NCBI RefSeq assembly: GCF_032854445.1
Contig: NC_088306.1
Location: forward strand, 1,058,501 to 1,122,500
DNA from: Liolophura sinensis
Lineage: Eukaryota; Mollusca; Polyplacophora; Chitonida; Chitonidae
Reading direction: 5' to 3'
Length of the DNA stretch: 64,000 nt
Numbering within the stretch: the first letter of the stretch is position 1; every line of letters starts with the position of its first letter. Of this stretch, positions 48,300 through 61,023 are shown piece after piece. A program made the position numbers and the translations under genes. The notes under the pieces were generated by a model, which was given only the letters and a program-made list of their open reading frames with translations, was not told the DNA's origin and did not search any database.

Positions 48300-50187
48300 A
48301 ATACTCTACACAAAGTACATGTATATGTATATTTGTAGACATGCAATCATTAAAACACCGAGTGTAAGCCAGGTATGAACTGTTATCAACAGGTACTGCA
48401 CTAGTGCATGTATATGTAGACATGTCATCATTAAAACACAGAGGGCAAGCCAGGTATTAACTGTTTTCAACAGGTAATGCACTAGTGCATGTATATGTGT
48501 AGACATGCAATCATTAAAACACTGAGGGTAAGCCAGGTATGAACTGTTATCAACAGGTACTGCTCTAGTGCATGTATATCTGTAGACATGTCATCATTAA
48601 AACACAGAGGGTAAGCCAGGTATGAACTGTTTTCAACAGGTACTGCACTAGTGCATGTATATGTGTAGACATGTCATCATTAAAACACAGAGGGTAAGCC
48701 AGGTATGAACTGTTATCAACAGGTACTGCACTAGTGCATGTATATGTGTAGACATGTCATCATTAAAACACAGAGGGTAAGCCAGGTATGAACTGTTATC
48801 AACAGGTACTGCACTAGTGGCTGTGCATGTATATGTGCAGACATGTCATCATTAAAATACAGAGGGTAAGCCAGGTATTAACTGTTATCAACAGGTACTG
48901 CAATAGTGCATGTATATGTGTAGACATGTCATCATTAAAACAGAGAGGTTAAGCCAGGTATGAACTGTTATCAACAGGTACTGCACTAGTGCATGTATAT
49001 GTGTAGACATGTCATCATTAAAACACAGAGGGTAAGCCAGGTATGAACTGTTTTCAACAGGTACTGCACTTGTGGCTGTGCATGTATATGTGCAGACATG
49101 TCATCATTAAAATACAGAGGGTAAGCCAGGTATTAACTGTTATCAACAGGTACTGCAATAGTGCATGTATATGTGTAGACATGTCATCATTAAAACACAG
49201 AGGGTAAGCCAGGTATGAACTGTTATCAACAGGTACTGCACTAGTGCATGTTTATGTGCAGACATGTCATCATTAAAATACAGATGGTAAGCCAGGTATG
49301 AACTGTTATCAACAGGTACTGCGCTAGTGCATGTATATGTGTAGACATGTCATCATTAAAACAGAGAGGTTAAGCCAGGTATGAACTGTTATCAACAGGT
49401 ACTGCACTAGTGCATGTATATGTGTAGACATATCATCATTAAAACACAGAGGGTAAGCCAGGTATGAACTGTTATCAACAGGTACTGCACTAGTGCATGT
49501 ATATGTGTAGACACATCATCATTAAAACACCGAGTGTAAGCCAGGTATGAACTGTTATCAACAGGTACTGCACTAGTGGCTGTGCATGTATATGTGTAGA
49601 CATGTCATCATTAAAACACAGACGGTAAGCCAGGTATGAACTGTTATCAACAGGTACTGCACTAGTGCATGTATATGTGTAGACATGTCATCATTAAAAC
49701 ACAGACGGTAAGCCAGGTATGAACTGTTATCAACAGGTAATGCAATAGTGCATGTATATGTGTAGACACATCATCATTAAAACACTGAGGGTAAGCCAGG
49801 TATGAACTGTTATCAACAGGTACTGCACTAGTGGCTGTGCATGTATATGTGTAGACATGTCATCATTAAAACACAGAGGGTAAGCCAGGTATGAACTGTT
49901 ATCAACAGGTACTGCACTAGTGCATGTATATGTGCAGACATGTCATCATTAAAATACTGAGGGTAAGCCAGGTATGAACTGTTATCAACAGGTACTGCAA
50001 TAGTGCATGTATATGTGTAGACATGTCATCATTAAAACACAGATGGTAAGCCAGGTACGAACTGTTATCAACAGGTACTGCAATAGTGCATGTATATGTG
50101 TAGACATGTCATCATTAAAACACAGAGGGTAAGCCAGGTATGAACTGTTATCAACAGGCACTGCGCTAGTGCATGTATATGTGTAGA
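48300..50187. repeat. 83-bp minisatellite, about 22 copies (left of the SINE)
   Basis: The unit is AACAGGTACTGCACTAGTGC, ATGTATATGTGTAGACATGT, CATCATTAAAACACAGAGGG and TAAGCCAGGTATGAACTGTT plus ATC. A subset has a 6-bp insertion making GTGGCTGTGCATG (near 48829, 49072, 49576, 49832). It is interrupted by a SINE and resumes at 50345. Confidence 0.97.
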
Positions 50188-50334
50188 TTTTTTTTTTTTT
50201 TTTTTTTTTGATTGGTGTTTTACGCCGTACTCAAGAATATTTCACTTATAAAACGGCGGCCAGCATTATGGTGGGTGGAAACCGGGCAGAGCCCGGGGGA
50301 AACCCACAACCATCCGCAGGTTGCTGGCAGACCT
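50188..50334 (-). mobile_element. V-type SINE inserted in the 83-bp array, with target-site duplication
   Basis: A little-diverged copy runs from a run of T (its A tail on minus) to CCGCAGGTTGCTGGCAGACC; the tRNA head is truncated. TATGTGTAGA occurs directly before it (50178-50187) and directly after it (50335-50344), a 10-bp target-site duplication. The 83-bp repeat resumes on the far side, so the array existed before the insertion. Confidence 0.92.
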
Positions 50335-50344
50335 TATGTGTAGA

Positions 50345-50432
50345 TGTGTAGATGTCATCATTAAAACACAGAGGGTAAGCCAGGTATGAACTGTTTTCAA
50401 CAGGTACTGCACTAGTGCTTGTATATGTGTGT
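50345..50432. repeat. Final unit of the 83-bp array (right of the SINE)
   Basis: GTAGATGTCATCATTAAAAC through GTACTGCACTAGTGCTTGTA continues the array after the SINE and its duplicated target. Confidence 0.93.
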
Positions 50433-51174
50433 CAAAACGAAAAACGAAACTCCCTCCCCCCTCCCCACACCCTAGTAATTTCCAGTCCCTCTCAATAGTG
50501 ACCAGTTTAACATTGACCTAAGTGTTACCCACACATATAAATTCTGGGCACATTCACTTGAACAAGGGTCAAATAAAAAAAAAATCCATACCTGGAAGTA
50601 CACGCTGATAAAAGTAGACATTAGTATTTTATAGCTTGTTACAATCGCTTTGGAAGCCTTCAGTAAGTTATACAGGAAATCCATTAGCTAAGACGTGGCA
50701 AAAGATCAACTGCCTGTTTCCATATAACACGTTTTATTAATTTTTTTCTTTCTTTGAAAAACCTGACCTACGTCTTACAAAAGACCTACGCTGGCGTCCT
50801 TAAGAAAGAAAGCTGTTTTCAATTCAACTCCATTTAATAGATTGCTTTTCCATCTTCGACACAGAGTTTTCCTTTTTCTTTTAAAGAACCACTTTCTTTT
50901 CTTGCGTGCTACGGGTATTTTCTGGTGCGAGAAATCAATCTGGAGTGTATATGTGACCTTAAGTGGAGGGCTTGTTAAGAAAGAGATTGCTACCTTATAT
51001 GTCGAGAGAAACGGCACTGTGATCCGTCTGTAGCTTTATTGGAACAAAAGGGGACAACAGTTAAACTATGCCGGGCCATCAATTCCTGTCTGGCTCTCAT
51101 CAATCTAATCAAAATTGATTATCCCTTTTCAACACAAAGCTTATACTCCTAACACGGGAAAAAACTAGGCCACC
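50433..51174. other. Unique sequence
   Basis: Between two minisatellites. Short frames on both strands at 50775-51030 have no splice or homology support. Confidence 0.45.
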
Positions 51175-52282
51175 TACTTCAACACAGCCCCAACAAACTA
51201 AACAGATCAAAATTGAACAGGCAGTTTAAAATGACAATGCATGGCAACCTTATCAGTTTACATAACACAACCCCTACAAACTGAACAGGCCGTTTAAAAT
51301 GGCAATGCTTGGCAACCTTATCAGTTTACATAACACAACCCCTACAAATTGAACAGGCAGTTTAAAATGGCCATGCATGGCAACCTTATCAGTTTACATA
51401 ACACAACCCCTACAAATTGAACAGGCAGTTTAAAATGGCAATGCATGGCAACCTTATCAGTTTACATAACACAACCCCTACAAACTGAACAGGCAGTTTA
51501 AAATGGCAATGCATGGCAACCTTATCAGTTTACATAACACAACCCCTACAAATTGAACAGATCAAGACTGAACAGCAGTTTAAAATGGCAAAGCATGGCA
51601 ACCTTATCAGTTTACATAACACAACCCCTACAAATTGAACAGGCAGTTTAAAATGGCCATGCATGGCAACCTTATCAGTTTACATAACACAACCCCTACA
51701 AATTGAACAGGCAGTTTAAAATGGCAATGCATGGCAACCTTATCAGTTTACATAACACAACCCCTACAAACTGAACAGGCAGTTTAAAATGGCAATGCAT
51801 GGCAACCTTATCAGTTTACATAACACAACCCCTACAAATTGAACAGATCAAGACTGAACAGCAGTTTAAAATGGCAAAGCATGGCAACCTTATCAGTTTA
51901 CATAACACAACCCCTACAAATTGAACAGGCCGTTTAAAATGGCAATGCTTGGCAACCTTATCAGTTTACATAACACAGCCCCTACAAATTGAACAGATCA
52001 ACACTGAACAGGCAGTTTAAAATGGCAATGCATGGCAACCTTATCAGTTTACATAACACAACCCATACAAATTGAACAGGCAGTTTAAAATGGCAATGCT
52101 TGGCAACCTTATCAGTTTACATAACACAACCCCAACAAACTGAACAGATCAAGACTGAACAGGCAGTTTAAAATGGCAATGCTTGGCAACCTTATCAGTT
52201 TACATAACACAGCCCCTACAAACTGAACAGATCAAGACTGAACAGGTAGTTTAAAATGGCAATGCATGGCAACCTTATCATT
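51175..52282. repeat. 68-bp minisatellite with a 286-bp higher-order block
   Basis: Basic unit: AACAGGCAGTTTAAAATGGC, AATGCATGGCAACCTTATCA, GTTTACATAACACAACCCCT and ACAAATTG. Some units have an insert (GATCAAGACTGAACAG). The inserted unit at 51561 and 51847, and GGCCATGCATGG at 51369 and 51655, repeat at 286 bp, which is three 68-bp units plus one 82-bp unit. Confidence 0.95.
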
Positions 52283-52610
52283 GGGCTTTAACCCTAAACT
52301 AAAGAAAAAGCCCTGCTTCATGATCAAACAGCTACACATGCAAGTTGCCCAGAAATATGACAACAGTTAACAGAATATGAATTGTGGAAGCGTACATGTA
52401 TGTTCGGCTCTTTGCAATGCACGTATAAATCCTAAACCCTTGTGCGTTTATATTGCAGGAAAATATTCCTACCTGAAATTAATTGCAGCGTGTTTCTATT
52501 TTCTATAGATCTATAAATAGAACAGGAGATCGTCTGTTTCCGTGATAGTGCACATCAATACAGTATATACTGGAGTACATATGTAGATGGGGAATCCCAT
52601 TAAGACAGTG

Positions 52611-52635
52611 CCTCTCTCTCTCTCTCTCTCTCTCT
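52611..52635. repeat. (CT)n microsatellite
   Basis: About 12 CT dinucleotides. Confidence 0.95.
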
Positions 52636-53087
52636 ATACAATGTATGTGTTACAATTTATAATGTGTGTACTTTAAATCAGCACACAGTACGCTCAAAAC
52701 ACATGGTAGGAGAGACAAGACACCAGTTTCAACAGACAATATAACCATGTGCGACAGAGTGTGTGTGTAGATCCAAACACCATGATAAAACGATGCAAGA
52801 ATACACAACAGCTGTCATAGGGACTTCTCTCTGTATACGCATGTATGCAGTGAAGATTGCTGGCATGGCAACGGTCCCAAAACAGCAAACAATTCAGAGA
52901 GTACTAAGTGTCCTCAAACTCTTGTACATCAATTCTCCACATTTTACTGTAAGCAGCAATTATGAATGCAGAGATTTCATATTTGAAATCGGTAAAATGT
53001 GCTACATGCATCAAGATAAAAACAGGTATTTATGAATTTACAGATGTACAATTTCCTCAATGTATAGTAAATGATCTAAACATTTCA

Positions 53088-53310
53088 CTTAAACTTGCAC
53101 CTTTTCCCTCATTTTTGGCACTTAAACTTGCACCTTTCCCTCATTGTGACACTTAAACTTGTACCTTTCCCTCATTGTGACACTTAAACTTGCACCTTTT
53201 CCCTCATTGTGACACTTAAACTTGCACTTTTTCCTCATTGTGACACTTAAACTTGCACCTTTTCCCTCATTGTGACACTTAAACTTGCAGCTTTCCCTCA
53301 TTGTGACAAT
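53088..53310. repeat. 31/32-bp tandem repeat, about 7 copies
   Basis: CACTTAAACTTGCACCTTTT plus CCCTCATTGTGA; units lose or gain one T. It is AT- and pyrimidine-rich. Confidence 0.94.
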
Positions 53311-53689
53311 CTTAAAATATTTGAAAAGGAAATTTTGTTTAGAAAGTTGGGAATATAATTGCAAAAATATGTAAGTTTCGTGAGTAATACTTCATGATAT
53401 CTGTTCCCTTCTTAAAAAAAGAATTTGGAAGAAAAAATTTCGGGAGATTTACATTTTTTTTTTCACACCCCCACACCACATTTTTTGATAAACAACCCAA
53501 AGCAACACCTTAATAAAGAGTAACATGGAAAAATATTATTTCATTTACTAAAATTTTTACTTCATCATGTTGGCAATGCTTATAGAAGAATTACCCTGAG
53601 GGAAAAAAAACGTTGCTCCGAATGACAAACAGCACAATTTATCAGACTGGGATCACCTCCAAATCAAATAAACTTGATAGCCATTCTAT

Positions 53690-53960
53690 TACCGTGATCG
53701 GCATACAACTCTGACAGAGTGACCTTGACCTTTCCACAGATGAAAGTGAGTCGTTGAAGCGGGACTAACAGCTGAACCCCGGAGACAAGAGCGAGTCTGA
53801 AGGGAGGCACTTACGGGCGTCTCGCGAAGACCAGACATTACCCTAGTCACGGCAGATGCGAGCTATCAAGTCTGCACGTCAAATGGCGCAATGCACTTCA
53901 AAGTGACACATTACGACAAGAAACGCAGACGAAATGATCCACATGAATCAGGCAACCTTT
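53690..53960. promoter_or_regulatory. GC-richer unique block with nuclear-receptor-like site
   Basis: This block is non-repetitive and CG-rich relative to its flanks. TGACCTTGACCTTT at about 53719 is, in reverse, an extended TCAAGGTCA half-site of the ERR/NR5A type plus a second AGGTCA. No convincing coding frame. Regulatory role is inferred. Confidence 0.2.
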
Positions 53961-54627
53961 AATTTCAGTCAGAAATCATTTCTCCTGTTCTAAATGACCC
54001 ACCATAATGTGGACACCAACTGTCATGCATACAGGAATTTATCTCTTCTGCTTGGAATCAAAGCCAGCTGACCATGGATAATTGAATTCCCACAGTTCTT
54101 GAATGATTCCTTGTGATTTATTGAGAAATTCATGACAAAAAAGTCAAAAGTTTCACAAAATGAAAAGGCCCAATATGATCAAAATCTTTACAGTACACCT
54201 AGCAGAGTAATTAACAAAGCTAGAAAAGTCCATTTGCGTTACACAAAAAAGCTGAGAAAATGCAAAGATGATATAATGAACAATTTTCACAGCCTTACCA
54301 AACCAAAGGATAAAATCTTCCCTCAACAACATGAAAGACCTAATATCTCATGATATTGTTATCTACAAAGAAACAGTGTTTTTTATCAGGAGAAAGCTTA
54401 ATGACTATAGACAATAAAACAGAAAGGTTTGAAACACAATGCAGCACATCAAAGGGAGAAGGCAAATGGAAAAAACAAACACAAAACCAGTCCTTTATAA
54501 TACTCATAATTAATGAAAACATGGAAATAAACAGCTTCCAACAAATCCTTCTGTTCTCTACTTCTTCATTAATTTCAAACAAGAAACTTCCTGATAATAT
54601 TTGAAACTCACTGCAAAGGACTTCCAC

Positions 54628-54712
54628 CTGGTTACCATGTACTTAGTTACCATGTACTTGGTTACCATGTCCTCTGTTACCATGTCCTTGGTTACCATGT
54701 ACTTGGTTACAG
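54628..54712. repeat. 16-bp tandem repeat, about 5.5 copies
   Basis: GGTTACCATGTACTT with a one-base linker repeats, with small variants such as GTCCTCT. GGTTACC is self-complementary around its centre. Confidence 0.9.
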
Positions 54713-55232
54713 CCATCACTATACTTCATTTGTGTATAGTGATCACATATTTATACAAATATGAATGTAGAATGGAGTAAATGATACAGTAAGAGGCTTA
54801 CTTACTGCAAGCCTTACTTTTCAACCTTTCACACAAAATATCAACTAAACACAAAATAACTACAAGATTATAACACAGCAAACTAGACACAAGGCTTTTT
54901 CATTAGTACCTTCATGTAAAAGCTACAGGCTCACTTTTCATAGCATATTTCATACAGGTAGATGTTCTGAAATCATCAGTGTAGCTATTATTAGCTTTAA
55001 CTGTGTTAAGCCCTGACTGTTGGTGGCAGTCAGGTTTAGATGACCCTGTACCCTTTGGGTGTATCAAATGCCCCTCTAATGGCAGGATAAGTTCTCACCC
55101 CCAGCGAGGCATAAGCTCAGCAGCACACACCTGGTAGCCATATGCACTTACCGTAGATCATCAGATTTTCTTTACCTCTTCATAGCTTCACAATTATACT
55201 AACTTCATTTATTCTTTCCAAACTTGCTAAAG

Positions 55233-55352
55233 ACTGGTGGACTACCCCGCACACTCCTGCTTCCTCCACCCAGGAATCTGACTGCTGTTTTACAAGTGAA
55301 AAATTATCTAGTATGGCACTGAACAACAATCAAGTAAATACACAAATAAAAA
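55233..55352 (+). mobile_element. Degraded V-type SINE copy
   Basis: Similarity to the family is weak but colinear: CTTCCTCCACCCAGGAATC, TTTTACAAGTGAAAAATTA, CTAGTATGGCACTGAACAAC, then AATCAAGTAAATAC. It is probably an old insertion. Confidence 0.5.
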
Positions 55353-55924
55353 TTATTTCACTGTCAACAGTTAAAGACACTAAAATGATTTCTAGCTCAT
55401 TTAAGAACAATCTTATTTTTCAAATTTCTTTGGCCTTAAATCATATAGAGTCATTAAGGTCACTGTTAACTGTAAAGAATGACAAAATATAGTTAAACTA
55501 ATTAGCTAGGTGTTTAGCTATCCACAAAGGAACAGCTGATATAATGATCACTAATATAATTATTGATGAATAAGGAAACTTTGGCCCCAAATGTTGCCAT
55601 TTTGAGGTGACAGACAAGCTCTTTAGTTAACAAATTAATTAAAACTGAAGTGCTAGCTTTTAAAAAAAAATCAAAATTTCACAAAGTTTCAAACAATTCT
55701 GACAAATACGAGAAAACTGCAAGGCCCCCTTGGTAGAATACATGTACATGAAAGTCCAAAAATTAGGTTTTTCTGGCATGATTTTTCAAGTTACATCCCA
55801 ACAAGGTGTACATTTCACCCTGAACCGCAGAACTTAGTATGACTATCTCTAAATGTTTAACCCACTGAATGAATACATGCCTTTTAAAGGCCTCTAAAAA
55901 TCATAGTAGGCGTCACTAAATAAA

Positions 55925-56390
55925 TCCCTTAAAACAATGCATAAATACACTCATAAATTTTATGTTTTGCAGATTTTTGTTAAGACTGTTCAAATATTTG
56001 CACTGGAAGGTGGGCTTTATGGACCATACTACCAGAGTTTAGGAACTCTGACACCAGAGGAATCATCAGAGTTTTTCCAACTCTAATCACATCACTGGAT
56101 GTTGGAATAACTCCTTTTACCCATGAGTAAAACATAACAGAAATAAATATCCCAAAATTCCTTTCTTCTGGTGAACATCAGGAAAAAAAGGTGATGCAAG
56201 TTCCTAGATAACGTCAGTATGGCTCATAAAGCCCACCATAGTATTCAAATATTTGAATGACTTTCAAAAAATCTGAAAAAATAAATGAAAGTACTTTTAA
56301 GCATAGTCTGCATTTCAGCTGTCTGTATGACGAACCTCACTTTATATTTGGCTTTTCTTTTACTTCAGGGTTTTCATCAGAATGAATGAT
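55925..56390. mobile_element. Dispersed element with internal inverted repeats, copy 1
   Basis: GGTGGGCTTTATGGACCATA (56009 on) is mirrored by GTATGGCTCATAAAGCCCAC (56217 on); outside each arm lies CAAATATTTG (55991 and 56245). The interval of about 270 bp is therefore MITE-like. A second copy lies at 63.05-63.5 kb. Similarity continues outside the arms (ATGCATAAATA to the left; CTGTCTGTATGA to the right), so the mobile unit may be larger. No coding capacity. Confidence 0.65.
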
Positions 56391-57199
56391 GTAAGAAATA
56401 CATGTGTTTACATGTTGAAAATTTCACGTGAAACTAAACGAATCATAGTTTTAAAGATCTGATATTGCCACTGGCAGTGAAAATATGAAAGGCATAATCA
56501 AGTTTCAACCAGCATCCAGAAATAAATGACATAAATTAAGCCTCCAGCAAGCCTAATAACTGGGAAAACTGAGGGTTTTTCTTTCAAGCATCTCTGTTTG
56601 ATAGACTGATAGGGAAATTATGCCACGAACGCTTTTGTGCGCTGAAAAGAATCCCCAACATCATAAGTTTTTTGTCTCGCTTCCATTTTGACATTCATAG
56701 CCTGTAGCATGTAGACAAAGAACAAAAACTCACCAATATGATAAAGAGTCTATATTGTTGTAAAGTTTTAAAGCTTTTCTAATTTGGCAGCTTTTTTTTT
56801 TTTTTAGGACATATTATTAAATTCAGCATTAATGCACGTAGAAATGGTGATGGCAAGACTTTTTATGTGGGATATTGATTATCAGCAAATTCAGGAAGCT
56901 TCTGAATGACCAGACTGATGACACATGGAAACTAATAAATTGGTAAGTTTTTGCTGATTTCCACAACACACCAACATGAATACACTTGAAAATAGGCATT
57001 TTGTTGCAAACAAATGTGATAATTTTTTTTTTTTTGTCTTACTCGTTCATTTTGTTTTTTTTTTTTTGTTCAATGCAAACACTTGGTCAAAACACTTGGT
57101 TAAAATTTGTTCGGCTACATTACTGAAAGTGTCATTAGTGTGTACAAATCAGTCACAAAACACTACAATACTGACTGTTTGAAGATGTAGAAGTACAGT

Positions 57200-59000
57200 C
57201 TGCAGCCTAAATTAGGAACAAAACCTGACCAGAGAACACAATCTAGTACTTTCATTAAAAGCTAGCAACAAAATCAGACCAGAGAACAGAAACCTAGTAC
57301 TTTCACTAAAACCTAGGAACAAAACCAGATCAGAGAACACAATCTAGTACTTTCATTAAAAGCTAGCAACAAAATCAGACCAGAGAACAGCAACCTAGTA
57401 CTTTCAATAAAACCTAGGAACAAAACCTGATCAGAGAACACAATCTAGTACTTTCATTAAAAGCTAGCAACAAAACCTGATCAGAGAACACAATCTAGCC
57501 CTTTCATTAAAAGGTAGGAATAAAACCAGATCAGAGAACAGCAATCTGGTACTTTCATTAAAAGCTAGGAACAAAACCTGATCAGAGAACAGCGATCTAG
57601 TACTTTCATTAAAAGCTAGGAACAAAACCAGACCAGAGAACAGCAATCTAGTACTTTCATTTAAAGCTAGGAACAAAACCAGATCAGAGAACAGCGATCA
57701 AGTACTTTCATTAAAAGCTAGGAACAAACCCTGATCAGAGAACAGCAATCTGGTACTTTCATTAAAAGCTAGGAACAAAACCTGTTCAGAGAACAGCAAT
57801 CTAGTACTTTCAATAAAAGCTAGCAACAAAACCTGACCAGAGAACACAATCTAGTACTTTCATTAAAAGCTAGGAACAAAACCTGATCAGAAAACAGCGA
57901 TCTAGTACTTTCATTAAAAGCTAGGAACAAAACCAGATCAGAGAACAGCGATCTAGTACTTTCATTAAAAGCTAGGAACAAAACCTGATCAGAGAACAGC
58001 GATCTAGTACTTTCATTAAAAGCTAGCAACAAAACCTGATCAGAGAACAGTGATCTAGTACTTTCATTAAAAGCTAGCAACAAAACCTGATCAGAGAACA
58101 GCGATCTAGTACTTTCACTAAAAGCTAGCAACAAAACCTGATCAGAGAACAGCGATCTAGTACTTTCATTAAAAGGTAGGAACAAAACCAGATCAGAGAA
58201 CAGCAATCTAGTACTTTCATTAAAAGCTAGGAACAAAACCAAATCAGAGAACAGCGATCTAGTACTTTCATTAAAAGCTAGGAACAAATCCTGACCAGAG
58301 AACAGCAACCTGGTACTTTCATTAAAAGCTAGGAACAAAACCAGATCAGAGAACAGCAATCTAGTACTTTCATTAAAAGCTAAAAACAAAATCAGACCAG
58401 AGAACAGCGATCTAGTACTTTCATTAAAAGCTAAAAACAAACCCTGACCAGAGAACAGCAATCTGGTACTTTCATTAAAAGCTAGGAACAAAACCAGATC
58501 AGAGAACAGCGATCTAGTACTTTCATTAAAAGCTAGGAACACAAAACCTGATCAGAGAACAGCAATCTAGTACTTTCATTAAAAGCTAGGAACAAAACCT
58601 AACCAGAGAACAGCGATCTAGTACTTTCATTAAAAGCTAGCAACAAAACCTGATCAGAGAACAGTGATCTAGTACTTTCATTAAAAGCTAGCAACAAAAC
58701 CTGACCAGAGAACACAATCTAGGACTTTCATTAAAAGATAGGAAGAAAACCAGATCAGAGAACAGCGATCTAGTACTTTCATTAAAAGCTAGGAACAAAA
58801 CCTGATCAGAGAACAGCGATCTAGTACTTTCACTATAAGCTAGGAACACAACCTGATCAGAGAACAGCAATCTGGTACTTTCACTAAAAGCTAGGAACAA
58901 AACCTGACCAGAGAACAGCGATCTAGTACTTTCATTAAAAGCTAGCAACAAATCCAGATCAGAGAACAGCGATCTAGTACTTTCATTAAAAGCTAGCAAC
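57200..59000. repeat. 51-bp minisatellite (left domain of a 2.7-kb array), about 35 copies
   Basis: The unit is AGGAACAAAACCTGATCAGA, GAACAGCGATCTAGTACTTT and CATTAAAAGCT. The CAGCGATC form gives 51 bp, so minus-strand frames up to 240 codons of a 17-residue repeat (FLAFNESTRSLFSD plus three residues) stay open. Sporadic 50-bp units (AACACAATC) break the frame. Confidence 0.96.
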
Positions 59001-59898
59001 AAAACCACACCAGAGAACACAATCTAGTACTTTCACTAAAAGCTAGGAACAAAACCACACCAGAGAACACAATCCAGTACTTTCATTAAAAGCTAGGAAC
59101 AAAACCACACCAGAGAACACAATCTAGTACTTTCACTAAAAGCTAGGAACAAAACCACACCAGAGAACACAATCTAGTACTTTCACTAAGAGCTAGGAAC
59201 AAAACCACACCAGAGAACACAATCTAGTACTTTCACTAAGAGCTAGGAACAAAACCACACCAGAGAACACAATCTAGTACTTTCACTAAGAGCTAGGAAC
59301 AAAACCAGATCAGAGAACACAATCTAGTACTTTCACTAAAAGCTAGGAACAAAACCACACCAGAGAACACAATCTAGTACTTTCACTAAAAGCTAGGAAC
59401 ACAACCTGACCAGAGAACACAATCTAGTACTTTCACGAAAAGCTAGGAACAAAACCTGACCAGAGAACAGCAATCTAGTACTTTCACTAAGAGCTAGGAA
59501 CAAAACCTGACCAGAGAACACAATCTAGTACTTTCACTATAAGCTAGGAACAAAACCTGACCAGAGAACACAATCTAGTACTTTCACTAAAAGCTAGGAA
59601 CAAAACCTGACCAGAGAACACAATCTAGTACTTTCACTAAAAGCTAGGAACAAAACCTGACCAGAGAACACAATCCAGTACTTTCACTAAAAGCTAGGAA
59701 CAAAACCACACCAGAGAACACAATCCAGTACTTTCACTAAGAGCTAGGAACAAAACCTGACCAGAGAACACAATCTAGTACTTTCACTAAAAGCTAGGAA
59801 CAAAACCTGACCAGAGAACACAATCTAGTACTTTCACTAAAAGCTAGGAACAAAACCTGACCAGAGAACACAATCTAGTACTTTCACTAAAAGCTAGG
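59001..59898. repeat. 50-bp minisatellite (right domain of the same array), about 18 copies
   Basis: Same family as the left domain but fixed for AGAGAACACAATCTAGTACT and CATTTC changed to CTTTCACTAA. The loss of one base makes the period 50 bp and abolishes long frames. The two domains have homogenised separately. Confidence 0.94.
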
Positions 59899-61023
59899 AC
59901 ATACATGTGTATGTACTTACTGTTACTTTACAAATGTTCCTAAATGTATAAATGATACTGCTAACTTTGGGGCCATCCAGTCCAATTATAAGTAAATGAT
60001 AAACCGATCTAATCAATCATATCAAACTTCAAATAAAAACTCCAGCACTAACAAAGCCACTTTACTACCTGTAGGAGCCAGAAGCCCCACCAGAGAGCTA
60101 AGATCCAGGCCCAAGCTGGTGGTGGGGAAGGGTGACTTAATAAGCACCTGTTTTCCAGATGTGGGAAGGCCAGGAAACATCTGGGGTAAACATTTAACCA
60201 AACTTCTGACTGATCCTTCTGGAATGACAACCAGATTGAGGAGGGCTTTGATAGTTAAAAACCTGATACCATAACCCTGAAGGCAGCACAAGCAGAAGAC
60301 CTTCCTTCATACATGTAGTCTGCAACAACCACGCACAAAAATGTTGATAGATAACCCATGAGCTTGCTACTTTGTAACCAATGGGGACAAAAAAAGTAAA
60401 AGCTTTCATTGCAGGCTACTGTTTGGTTACGCCATGAGACTGAGTGGAAATACACAGCACTGTACTGTACAGGTATGACCTCAGATTTTGACTCAAAAAT
60501 GAACATATTTAATGCTAATAAATGTCACACAATATCACTTTTGGTACTGAAAATCCTATAGGGTATCATCATACATTCCAAACAAACCCCCAAAAAAGTT
60601 TTTAGATCAACAGAACTCTTAGATTCAGACTTAGCCATTTGCTTAAGTTTAAGTCATTTCTTGTAGATCTAATCCGTAAAAATTTGATTGTGACTTCATA
60701 GTTTGGCATTTTATTTTGACGTAATTTTTTGGTCAAAGTGACTCGGATCCTAAATGCTGAGTCACTGTCATTGAAGTTTCTGGTTTTCAGAGATACACCA
60801 TTAGTGTACTGCGAAAAAAAACTAATCAGTGGTACCGACCATGGAGATCATCACCCAATACGAAACCAACAAGTACTGCACAGCCTCTTCACAGTTCTGC
60901 AGGTGCTCCTCACACCTGCACCGTACTGATGTGTGGCTGGGAGCAGAACCCCAATCTCCCTGAGAAGTTAGCTACATATGTACAGAATACATGGTTAGTA
61001 CGACCAAGCGGTCTTTGAAGCTG
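59899..61023. other. Unique sequence between the two largest right-hand arrays
   Basis: A few frames of 60-90 codons on both strands overlap at 60000-60500 and none has convincing protein character. No gene assigned. Confidence 0.45.

Larger units (their letters stand above)
53961..57199. other. Unique sequence between arrays
   Basis: AT-rich, with one 16-bp repeat, a degraded SINE and one copy of the inverted-repeat element listed separately. No exon seen. Confidence 0.45.

Noticed and set aside
57820-58542. 240-codon minus-strand frame of 17-residue repeats
   Set aside because: Present only where the unit is 51 bp and lost where it is 50 bp; no flanking unique coding sequence.
60022-60506. 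Overlapping frames of 60-92 codons on both strands
   Set aside because: Mutually overlapping, no splice sites of quality, no recognisable residues.
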